Assembly: GCA_002255925.1 (NCBI GenBank)
Contig: NKIH01000005.1
Span: forward strand, 124,001-188,000
Origin: Burkholderiales bacterium PBB6
GTDB lineage: Bacteria > Pseudomonadota > Gammaproteobacteria > Burkholderiales > Burkholderiaceae_C
Direction: 5' to 3'
Length of the DNA: 64,000 nt
In this document: positions 1-10,700 of the stretch, piece by piece
Numbering within the stretch: the stretch's first letter is position 1
Layout: the number at the start of each line of letters is the position of its first letter
Position numbers and translations under genes: made by a program
Notes under the pieces: model-generated
Seen by the model: the letters and a program-made list of their open reading frames with translations, nothing else
What the model was told of the DNA's origin: nothing
Database searches by the model: none

Positions 1-166
1 GTGATGCGCGCTCGCCCTCCTCCGTCATCCGCAGCGCAGGCGCCAGCGCCACGGCGGCGGAGGTCTGTGCGGCGGCGGGCAAGGCCAGCGAGGCACCGGC
101 CACGGACAGCGCCATCATTCGCCGCAGCGCGGCCCACATGGACACGGCTTGGAGTCGGTTGGTCAC
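1..166 (-). CDS. Exported protein of the adhesin/TolC locus, N-terminus only (runs off the window)
   Basis: Only the first 55 codons are in the window. The GTG start at 166 overlaps the TGA stop of the preceding TolC gene (GTGA), which indicates translational coupling. An in-frame ATG at 139 is an alternative start. The visible protein has a short basic stretch followed by a hydrophobic core and an Ala-Ala-Ala-Gln cleavage-like site around residues 30-35, so a Sec signal peptide is likely. In DUF4347 adhesin loci the gene after tolC is usually a periplasmic adaptor (HlyD/MFP family). That is the likeliest identity here, but no adaptor domain is visible because the body of the gene lies left of position 1. 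Confidence 0.6.
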   Translation of the reverse strand, partial: MTNRLQAVSMWAALRRMMALSVAGASLALPAAAQTSAAVALAPALRMTEEGERAS

Positions 167-1698
167 GGCTTGCTCTCCGGCATCGCGGGCAGCGTCAGCG
201 CCCGTTCTGTCCAATGGGATTCGAGAAGGGCGGCGATCTGGTCGATCGACGTGTCCGACTTCACGTCGATCTCGAAGTTGTCGAGCCCCATCGATGCGTA
301 CAAATTGGCATAGGCGTTCTGCAGATCGGCGTAGGCGGCGTCGTAGCGCACCTCGGAGAGCGCCGCGTTGAATTCCTCGCGCACGAGGTTCTGCTGGCTG
401 ACGGCCTTGGCCTTGAAACTCCTGCGCGACAGCTCGAGGATGCGCTCCTGCACGCTGTTGGCGCGGCGCACGCTGTTGAGCTCCTGGGACAGCTTCACGA
501 AGCGGATACGCGACACCTGCACCTGCGTGGCCACCGCCATCGTCAGGGCCAGATCGCGCTGTTCCAGCACAGCGCTCTCGGCCTGGAGGGCGGCCTTCTG
601 CGCGGGGTAGCGAAACACCTCAAGCAGGTTCCAACTCACCCGCGCGCTCATGTTCAGCCAGCTGCCGTTGGCGAGGTATGAATTGGAATCAGTGCTCAAC
701 CCGAGCAGGCTCTTCACGCTGGGCAGGCTGCGCAGGAATGCGCCTTCCTGCTCGAGGGTGTTGATGTGTCGCCGATAGGCGGCCTCGCGCATCTCGGGGC
801 GAAAGCGCAGACCGGTCAGCACCATCTCATCGGCTGCACCGGGCAACTCCGGCACGACATTCGTGCGGTCCGGCAAGAGGAGCGTGAATTCGGTTTCCGG
901 CGTCAGGTTGATGAGCGCGGCGAGCTGCGTTTTGGCCAGCGAGAGCTCGCGCCGCAACCTCTGCGCTTCGCTTTGCGTCTGGATCAGGTCGCGCTGGTAA
1001 GCCAGCAGGGCCAGCGGCGGCACAAGGCCACGGGCCTCCAGCTCTTCCGACTCCCGCAGCGCGCGCAGGGCCAGCGTTTCGACGTCGCTGAGCTTCTTGA
1101 ATGTCCGGTCCGCACTCACGGCACGCCAGAACGCGGTACGCACGTCTTCCAGAATTCTGTTGGTGACCTTGCGGCGCCGCTCGACGGCGATCAAGGTTTC
1201 ATCCGCGGCCTGCATGCCGCGCACGTAGGCCAAGCCAAAATCCAGCACATCCCAGCTGGCCGTCAGATCACTGGTGCGAACGCCCCGATCACTGGAGGTG
1301 GAGGCCTCCAGCGACTGGTTTCCGGTGACCAGCGAGCGGCTGCGACCGCCGGCGTCGTTGTTGCGGCGGCTGTAGCCGGTGGAGGCGACGACAGCCGGCA
1401 GCATGTCGTAGCCCGCCAGGTCCAGCTTCTTGAAGCGCAGCGCTTCGTCCATCACCTCGATCTTCTGGTCGAGGTTGTATTTGAGGGCGCGCGCCATGGC
1501 CTCATACAGCGAGAGCGGGCCCTTGAGCGGCTCTTCCGAGGCAATGAGCGCCTTCAACTTGATCTGGGCCTGAACAGCTTCAGGCGCCGGGTCGATCGGC
1601 TTCGGTTGTATCGCGCAACCGGCCATCACCAACATGACGCCGACCAGCAGCGTGCGCCGGCACAGGGCCTGAGCGCAGGAGGTGATGGGGATTTTCAT
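163..1698 (-). CDS. TolC family outer membrane efflux lipoprotein
   Basis: 511 residues. The N-terminus has a hydrophobic stretch ending in a lipobox-like VMAGC (Cys at about residue 28), so the mature protein is probably a lipoprotein. The rest is rich in long amphipathic helices with Ala/Leu/Glu/Gln heptads, as in the two repeated halves of TolC/OEP proteins. TolC trimers form the outer-membrane channel of type I secretion and tripartite efflux systems. The gene begins 8 bp after the stop of the giant adhesin and overlaps the next exported protein by 4 bp, so the three are probably one transcript and this channel probably serves adhesin export. No ABC exporter is in the window, so the rest of the machine must lie further left or elsewhere. 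Confidence 0.85.
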   Translation of the reverse strand: MKIPITSCAQALCRRTLLVGVMLVMAGCAIQPKPIDPAPEAVQAQIKLKALIASEEPLKGPLSLYEAMARALKYNLDQKIEVMDEALRFKKLDLAGYDMLPAVVASTGYSRRNNDAGGRSRSLVTGNQSLEASTSSDRGVRTSDLTASWDVLDFGLAYVRGMQAADETLIAVERRRKVTNRILEDVRTAFWRAVSADRTFKKLSDVETLALRALRESEELEARGLVPPLALLAYQRDLIQTQSEAQRLRRELSLAKTQLAALINLTPETEFTLLLPDRTNVVPELPGAADEMVLTGLRFRPEMREAAYRRHINTLEQEGAFLRSLPSVKSLLGLSTDSNSYLANGSWLNMSARVSWNLLEVFRYPAQKAALQAESAVLEQRDLALTMAVATQVQVSRIRFVKLSQELNSVRRANSVQERILELSRRSFKAKAVSQQNLVREEFNAALSEVRYDAAYADLQNAYANLYASMGLDNFEIDVKSDTSIDQIAALLESHWTERALTLPAMPESKP

Positions 1699-1706
1699 TG
1701 CTCGTT

Positions 1707-4700
1707 CTATCCGAGTGCGTTGACCAAGTCTTGAATCTCGATTTGTTGGCGCAGGCTGGCATTGCGCAATTGCTCTGCCAGTGATATCGGACGCTGACCG
1801 GCGGTATTGAGATCGGCCGGGCTCGTGTCCTCCGATGGTGTGACGGGTTCGGCAGAACCCACGAGCGCCGACGCGACAGTGCCCAGATCGCCTGCCGCCG
1901 CAGCGGGCGGTGAGCCGGCCTCCGGGGTGGTCGAGCCTGGCGACAGGAGCGCTGGCATCTCGAGCGGTGCGCCAGGCCCGACGTTGAACACCCCTGCGGA
2001 GCCACCGCGAAGCGCCTCTGCCGTCGAGGCCTGCTTGAAGCCGCTGTTCAGGTCTCCCACGGCCTGGCCGATCGGGGAGCGATCAGCGCCGATCTCGACC
2101 CCGGAGTTCAGCGGAGAGATCGCATCGATCACGGCATTCAGCGGAATCCGTGAATCGAGGTTGCCCATGCCCTGCAGCCGCTTCACGTCGTTGACCGCAT
2201 CGAGCAGGAGGGGATCGAAGAAGGCCTCGGCAGAGGTATCGCGCATCAGGCCTTGCGGCGAGGCGACAAAGCCGACCGGCTCGATGAAGACCGCTGCGGA
2301 CGGCGGCGGCGCGGGCGGTGCAGCCGGGGCCTCGGCGATCACGTTGATGTTGACGGTGGCCACGCTGGTGCCCCCATCGGCATCGCGCAGGCGGTAGCTG
2401 AAGCTGTCGCTGCCGGCGAAGTTGGCATCTGGCGTGTAGACGTAGCTGCCGTCGGCATTGAGCACCAGCGTGCCGTGCGCGGGCCCGGTGACGGGCGTGG
2501 TGTCGACCGAGAGCGTGTCGCCGTCAGGGTCGCTGTCATTGATCATGACGCTGCTGGAAGCGTTGCGGCCTTCGGCCACGGTGAGGGTGTCGTTCCCGGC
2601 GGTCGGCGCGGGGTTGGTCACGGTGAGCGTGAAACCTTGCTGCGCTGTGCCGCCACGGCCATCGTCGGCGGTGACCACGATGGTGAAGAGGCCCCCCGCC
2701 ACGGCCGATGACGCATTCGACGCGAGCGTGCCGGTGATGACACCCGTGGCGGTGTCGATGGACAGGCCAGGTGGCAGACCGGTGGCGGTGAACGTGAGCA
2801 CGTCACCGTTCGGGTCATTGAAGGCCACGTCCGTGGCGATGGTCAGCGTCGCCGCATCGGCAGCGGCTCGTGGCGCCAGCGTACCCACAGTGGCCGGACC
2901 CTGGTTGGGACTGGCCACCGTCCACACGAACGACTGGGTCGTGCTCGCGCCGGCGGCGTCGGTGGCCGTCAGGGCGACGTTGTAGTTGCCAGCTACGCCG
3001 GGTATACCGCTGATCACGCCGGTAGCCGCATCCAGGCTCAGCCCCGGGGGCAGACCGGTCGCGCTGAAGGCCAGCGCATCGCCATCCCCGTCGGCAAAGA
3101 AGCCGTTTTCGCTGATGCTCACGGCCATACCGACGGTGCCCGTCTGGTCGGCCAGCGCGTTGGACGTCGGCGCATCGTTCACCGCCGTGACCGTGATGTT
3201 CACTGTCGCCACGCTGGTGCTGCCATCGGCATCGCGCAACAGGTAGCTGAAGCTGTCAGCACCGTTGAAGTTGGCATCTGGCGTGTAGGTGTAGCTGCCG
3301 TTGGCGTTCAGCACCAGGGTGCCGTGCGCCGGCGCCGTGACTGGCGTGGTATCGACCGTGAGCGCATCGCCGTCCGGGTCGCTGTCATTGGCCAGCACAT
3401 TGCCGGAAGCGTTGCCGTCTTCAGCCACCGTGAGCGTGTCGTTCCCGGCCGTCGGCGCGGCGTTGGCCACGGTGAGCGTGAAGCCCTGCTGCGCCGTGCC
3501 GCCGCGGCCATCGTTGGCGGTCACGATGATGGTGAAGACGCCGTCCACTGCAGCGCTTGAAGCGCCGCTGGCGAGCGTGCCGGTGATGACGCCGGTGGCA
3601 GTGTCGATGGCCAGGCCGGGCGGCAGGCCAGTGGCGCTGTACGTGAGCGCGTCGCCCTCGGCATCGCTGAAGTGGCCGGCCGTGGCAAGGCTGATCGCCG
3701 CGCCATCCGCGGCGGCCTGGGCGCCCAGCGCGCCGACGGTGTTCGGTGCATTGTTCGGTGCAGCCACGGTGGACCACAAGAACGTCTGGCTGGTCGCGGC
3801 ACCGGCCGGGTCAGTTGCCGTCACCGTGACCGAGTAGCTTCCGGCCACGATGGGCGTGCCGCTGATGACGCCGGTCGTGGCGTCCATGCTCAGTCCTGGC
3901 GGCAAGCCCGCGGCGCTGAACGTCAAGGCATCGCCGTCGATATCGGCGATGAAGCTGCCCGGGTTGATCGTCACCGGCGTGCCCACGGTGGCACTGCGGT
4001 CCGCCAGCGTGCTGGAGGTCGGCGCGTCGTTCACCGCGGTGACGGTGATGTTTACCGTCGCCACGCTGTTGCCACCATCACCATCGCGCAGGCGATAGCT
4101 GAAGCTGTCTGTTCCTGCGTAGTCGGCATCTGGCGTGTACGTGTAGCTGCCGTTGGCGTTCAGCACCAGGGTGCCGTGCGCAGGCCCGGTGACGGGTGTT
4201 GTGTCGACCGTGAGCGCATCGCCATCGGGGTCGCTGTCGTTGGTCAGCACGTTGCCGGAGGCGCTGCCGTCTTCGGCCACCGTGAGCGTGTCGTTCCCGG
4301 CGGTCGGAGCAGGGTTGGCCACAGTCAGCGTGAAGCCTTGCTGCACTGTGCCGCCGCGGCCGTCATCGGCCGTGACCACAACGGTGAACACGCCGTTCAC
4401 TGCGGCGCTTGAAGCCCCGCTGGAGAGCGTGCCAGTGATGACACCCGTGGCCGTGTCAATGGACAGGCCGGGTGGCAAGCCAGTGGCGCTGTACGTGAGT
4501 GCATCGCCATCCGGATCAGTGAAGTTCGGGGCGGTGGCCAGGCTGACGCTGCCGGCGTCCGTCGCCGTCTGCGCGCCGACACTGCCCACCGTGTTGGGGC
4601 CGTTGTTCGGCGCAGCCACGGTGGTCCACGCAAAGGTCTGGCTGGTGCTGGCGCCTGCCTGGTCGGTGGCAGTGAGCACCACGGTGTAGTTGCCCGCCAC

Positions 4701-7700
4701 GGTGGGCGCGCCGGTGATGACGCCGGTGGCAGTGTTCAGGCTCAAGCCCGGCGGCAGACCGGTGGCGCTGAACGACAGGGTGTCACCGTCCACATCGCCA
4801 AACAGGCTGGATTCATTCACCGTGACCGGCGTGCCAACGCTGTTGCTGCGGTCCGCCAGCGTGCTGGAGGTGGGCGCATCGTTCACGGCGGTAACCGTGA
4901 TGTTCACCGTCGCAACGCTGGTGCCACCGTCGCCATCGCGCAGCAGGTAGCTGAAGCTGTCAGCACCGTTGAAGTTGGCATCCGGCGTGTAGGTGTAGCT
5001 GCCGTTGGCGTTCAGCACCAGGGTGCCGTGTGCAGGCCCGGTGACGGGCGCGGTGTCGACCGTGAGCGCATCGCCATCGGGGTCGCTGTCATTGGTCAGC
5101 ACGTTGCCGGAAACGCTGCCGTCTTCGGCCACCGTGAGCGTGTCGTTCCCAGCCGTCGGAGCAGGGTTGGCTACGGTGAGCGTGAAGCCCTGCTGCGCGG
5201 TGCCGCCTCGGCCGTCGTCGGCGGTAACAACGATCGTGAAAACACCAGCTGCCACCGACGACGAGGCGTTGGACGCGAGCGTGCCAGTGATGACGCCCGT
5301 GGCCGTGTCGATGGCCAAGCCCGGCGGCAAGCCAGTCGCGCTGTACGTGAGCGTGTCGCCATCCGGGTCGGCGAAGTTCGGAGCGGTAGCCAGGCTGACG
5401 CTGCCGGCGTCCGTCGCCGTCTGCGCGCCGACACTGCCCACCGTGTTGGGGCCGTTGTTTGGCGCAGCCACGGTGGTCCACGCAAAAGTCTGGCTGGTGC
5501 TGGCGCCTGCCTGGTCGGTGGCAGTGAGCACCACGGTGAAGTTGCCCGCCACGGTGGGCGTGCCGGTGATGACGCCGGTGGCAGCGTTCAGGCTCAAGCC
5601 CGGCGGCAGACCGGTGGCACTGAACGACAGCGCATCACCGTCCACATCGCCGAACAGGCTGGATTCATTCACCGTGACCGGCGTACCGACGCTGTTGCTG
5701 CGGTCCGCCAAAACACTGGAGGTGGGCGCATCGTTCACGGCGGTGACCGTGATGTCGACGGTCGCGGTCGACGTGCCGCCATCGGCGTCGATCAGGGTGT
5801 AGGTGAAGCTGTCAGCACCGTTGAAGTTGGCATCCGGCGTGTAGGTGTAGCTGCCGTTGGCGTTCAGCACCAGCGTGCCGTGCGACGGTGCAGCGACTGG
5901 CGTGGTATCGACCGTGAGTGCATCGCCATCGGGGTCGCTGTCATTGGCCAGTGCGTTGCCGGAGGCGCTGCCATCTTCGGCCACCGTGAGCGTGTCGTTC
6001 CCGGCAGTCGGAGCAGGGTTGGCTACGGTGAGCGTAAAGCCCTGCTGCGCGGTGCCGCCTCGGCCGTCGTCCGCCGTGACTACAACGGTGAACACGCCGT
6101 TCACTGCAGCGCTTGAAGCCCCGCTGGCGAGCGTGCCAGTGATGACACCCGTGGCCGTGTCGATGGCCAAGCCCGGCGGCAAGCCAGTCGCGCTGTACGT
6201 GAGCGCATCGCCGTCCGGGTCGGTGAAATTCGGGGCGGTGGCCAGGCTGACGCTGCCGGCGTCCGTCGCCGTCTGCGCGCCAACGCTGCCCACGGTATTG
6301 GGCCCGTTGTTCGGCGCAGCCACGGTGGTCCACGCAAAAGTCTGGCTGCTGCTGGCGCCTGCCTGGTCAGTGGCAGTGAGCACCACGGTGAAATTGCCCG
6401 CCACGGTGGGCGTGCCGGTGATGACGCCGGTGGAAGCGTTCAGGCTCAAGCCAGGCGGCAGACCGGTGGCACTGAACGACAGCGCATCACCGTCCACATC
6501 GCCGAACAGGCCGGATTCATTCACCGTGACCGGCGTGCCAACGCTGTTGCTGCGGTCCGCCAGAACACTCGAGGTAGGCGCATCGTTCACCGCGGTGACC
6601 GTGATGTCGACGGTCGCGGTCGACGTGCCGCCATCGGCGTCGATCAGGGTGTAGGTGAAGCTGTCAGCACCGTTGAAGTTGGCATCCGGCGTGTAGGTGT
6701 AGCTGCCGTTGGCGTTCAGCACCAGGGTGCCGTGCGCAGGCCCGGTGACGGGTGTTGTGTCAACGGAGAGCGTGTCGCCATCGGGGTCGCTGTCATTGGT
6801 CAGCACACTGCCGGAGGCGCTGCCGTCTTCGGCCACCGTGAGCGTGTCGTTCCCGGCGGTCGGCGCGGGGTTGGCTACAGTCAGCGTGAAGCCCTGCTGC
6901 GCGGTGCCGCCTCGGCCGTCGTCGGCGGTGATCACGATGGTGAAGACGCCACCCGCCGCCGCCGACGAGGCGTTGGACGCTAGCGTGCCAGTAATGACGC
7001 CCGTGGCCGTGTCAATGGACAGTCCAGGCGGCAGCCCGGTAGCGCTGTAGCTCAACGTGTCGTTATCAGCATCGTTGAAACTTGCTGCGGTGGCGATGGT
7101 CTGGGTCGTGCCGTCCGCCGCGCTTAGCGCCGAGAGCGTTCCGACGGTGTTCGGACCGTTGTTGGCGCCGGGTGCGGTGGTCCAGGTGAAGCTCTGGCTG
7201 GTCGCGCTGCCAGCGGGGTCGGTGGCCGTGACCGTGACGGTGTAGCTGCCAATGACGAGCGGCGTGCCGCTGATCACGCCGGTATTCACGTCGATGCTCA
7301 GACCGATCGGCAGGCCGGTCGCGCTGTAGCTGAGCGCGTCGCCGTCGGGGTCGGTGAAGTGGCTGGACTCGTTCACGGCGACCGGCGTGCCGACGCTGTT
7401 GCTGCGGTCAGCCAGCGTGCTGGAGGTGGGCGCATCGTTCACCGCCGTGACCGTGATGGTCACCGTCGCCACGCTGGTGCCACCGTCGCCATCGCGCAGG
7501 CGGTAGCTGAAGCTGTCGTTGCCAGCGTAGTTGGCATCTGGCGTGTAGGTGTAGCTGCCGTTGGCGTTCAGCAACAGGGTGCCGTGCGCAGGCCCGGTGA
7601 CGGGCGTGGTGTCGACCGTGAGCGCATCGCCATCTAGGTCGCTGTCATTGGTCAGCACGTTACCGGAGGCGCTGCCGTCTTCAGCCACCGTGAGCGTGTC

Positions 7701-10700
7701 GTTCCCGGCCGTCGGCGTGGGGTTGGCAACGGTGAGCGTGAAGCCCTGCTGCGCGGTGCCGCCTCGGCCATCGTCGGCGGTGATCACGATGGTGAAGACG
7801 CCCGCCGCCGCCGCCGACGAGGCGTTGGGCGCGAGCGTGCCAGTGATGACGCCCGTGGCCGTGTCGATGGACAGGCCGGGTGGCAAGCCAGTGGCGCTGT
7901 AGGTGAGCGTGTCGCCATCCGGGTCGGCGAAGTTCGGGGCGGTGGCCAGGCTGACGCTGCCGGCGTCCATCGCCGTCTGCGCGCCGACACTGCCGACCGT
8001 GTTCGGGCCGTTGTTTGGCGCAGCCACGGTGGTCCACGCAAAGGTCTGGCTGGTGCTGGCACCTGCCGGATCAGTGGCGGTGAGCACCACGGTGAAGTTG
8101 CCCGCCACGGTGGGCGTGCCGGTGATGACGCCGGTGGCAGCGTTCAGGCTCAAGCCCGGCGGCAGGCCGGTGGCGCTGAACGACAGGGTGTCACCGTCCA
8201 CATCGCCAAACAGGCTGGATTCATTCACCGTGACAGGCGTGCCGACGGTGTTGCTGCGGTCCGCCAGCGTGCTGGAGGTGGGCGCATCGTTCACGGCGGT
8301 GACCGTGACGTTCACCGTCGCCACACTGGTGCCACCATCGCCATCACGCAGGCGATAGCTGAAGCTGTCAGCACCGTTGAAGTTGGCATCCGGCGCGTAC
8401 GTGTAGCTGCCGTTGGCGTTCAGCACCACGGTGCCGTGCGACGGTGCAGCGACTGGCGTGGTGTCGACCGTGAGTGCATCACCGTCCGGGTCACTGTCGT
8501 TGACCAGAACGTTGCCGGAGGCGCTGCCATCTTCGGCCACCGTGAGCGTGTCGTTCCCGGCCGTCGGCGCGGGGTTGGCAACGGTGAGCGTGAAGCCCTG
8601 CTGCGCTGTGCCTCCACGACCATCGTCGGCTGTGACAACGATGGTGAAGACGCCACCCGCCACGGCCGACGACGCGTTCGACGCGAGCATGCCAGTGATG
8701 ACACCCGTGGCCGTGTCGATGGACAGTCCAGGCGGCAAGCCGGTGGCGCTGTAGGTGAGCGCGTCGCCGTCCGGGTCGTTGAAGCCTGTGGCGGTGGCGA
8801 TGGTCACGGCCGTGCCGTCCGAGCCGGCATGGGCACCCAGCGAGCCCACCGTGTTGGGCCCGTTGTTGGGGATCGGCGACAAGGTCCAGTCGAACGTCTG
8901 CTGCGTCTGCGCACCGCTGGGGTCGGTGGCCGTCAGCGTGACGGCATAGCTGCCCACGGTGTTCGGCGTGCCGGAGATCACACCGGTGCTGGCATCGATC
9001 GTCAGGCCCGGCGGCAGACCAATGGCGCTGTAGGTGAGCGCGTCGCCATCCACGTCGGCGAACGAGGTGGAGAGATCCACCATCACCGCAGCGCCAACGG
9101 TGTTGCTGCGGTCGGCGACTGGGGCGGAAGTGGGCGCGTCGTTCACCGTGGTCACGGTGACGGCCACGTCGGCGCTGCTGCTGCCCCCAGAGCCGTCGCT
9201 CACGGTGTAGCTGATGGTGTCACTGCCGTGGTAGTTGGCCGCCGGCGTGTAGGTGAGCGTGCCGTTGCCGTTGATCGTGACTGTGCCGTGCAATGCCGTG
9301 GCGCCGGTCACGGTCAGGGTGTTGCCGTCGGCGTCGCTGTCGTTCGCCAGCACGGCGATGGTGTGGGCGGTGTCCTCGGGCGTGCTGAACGCATCTGCTG
9401 TGGCTACTGGCGCATCGTTCACCGCCGTGATGGTGATGCTGACGGTGGCCACGCTGGTGCCACCGTCGGCGTCGCGCAGCCGGTAGCTGAAGCTGTCGGT
9501 GCCTGCATAGTTGGCGTGCGGCGTGTAGGCGTAGCTGCCGTCTGCGTTGAGCGCGAGTGTGCCGTGCGCAGGGCCACTGACCGGCGTGGTGTCGACCGTG
9601 AGTGCGTCGCCGTCGGGGTCGCTGTCGTTGCCGATCACTGAGCCATTGGCGCTGCCGTCTTCGGCCAGCGTGAGGCTGTCGTTGGCAGCCGTGGGCGCCG
9701 GGTTGCCAACGGTGAGTTGAAAGGCCTGGCTGACGCTGCCGCCGCGGCCGTCGCTCGCGACGACGGTGACCGTGTACACCCCGCTGGCCACCCCGCTGGA
9801 GGCGCCGCTGCCCAGCGTGCCGCCGATCACGCCGGTCTGCGGGTCGATGGAGAGACCGGCGGGAAGGCCGGTGGCGATGTAAGTGAGCGGGTCGCCATCA
9901 CCGTCGAAGAAGGCACCAGAGACATCCAGGCTCACCGTCTGGCCGTCCTGCGCCGCGGCGTGGGTGATGGGTGCGGCGGTCGGATCCTGATTGGGCGCGG
10001 CGCCAATGGTCACGGTGACCGTGGCTGTTTCGAGCGTGCCGTTGGAGAGCACGGTGTAGGTGAACGTGTCGGTGCCCAGGTAGCCTGCTGCCGCGGTGTA
10101 GCTGGCCTGACCCTGCGCGTTGATGACGACGGTGCCGTGCGCCGGTGTGGTGTAGCCGCTGACCACGCGACCAGCGTTCTCGAAGCTGTCGTTCGCAAGC
10201 ACATTGAAGGTGCTGGTGGCGCCCGCCGTGGTCGACACATGGTCGTCCACGATGTCGGCCACCGCAGCGATGCCGATGGGCACCGTGGCATTCACCAGCA
10301 GCGACTGGCCGAGCTGGCCAAGGTCCACGTTCAGCGTCACGGGGCCGTTGTAGTCGGCACCCGGTGTGTAGATGAGGCCGTTGATGGCCGCGTTGATCGC
10401 CGCCGCGCTGCCTGAGATGCGGACGGTCGAATCATCTGTGCCGTCGCCTTCAGAGATCGACACGCCGGCCGTCTGGGCCAGGGTGAGCGTGCCCGCCGTC
10501 ACGCTCAGGCGCACGTCGAGCACAGCCCCGTCCACATCGCCCACGCTGATCTGCTGGCCCAGCAACGAGGCAAAGATCAGCGGCGTGTCCTCGGCCAGCA
10601 GATTGATCGTGGGCACGTGCAGCGTCGGCAGGTCCAGCACCGCGGCGAGCGTGACGGCGACGCTGCCGGTGGCGCTCGCACCATCGGCATCCATCACGGT

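Noticed and set aside
2330-9146. Regular repeats that could be mistaken for a CRISPR or satellite array
   Set aside because: The period is 852 bp, in frame, with translated domain structure and no short conserved repeat/unique spacer pattern.
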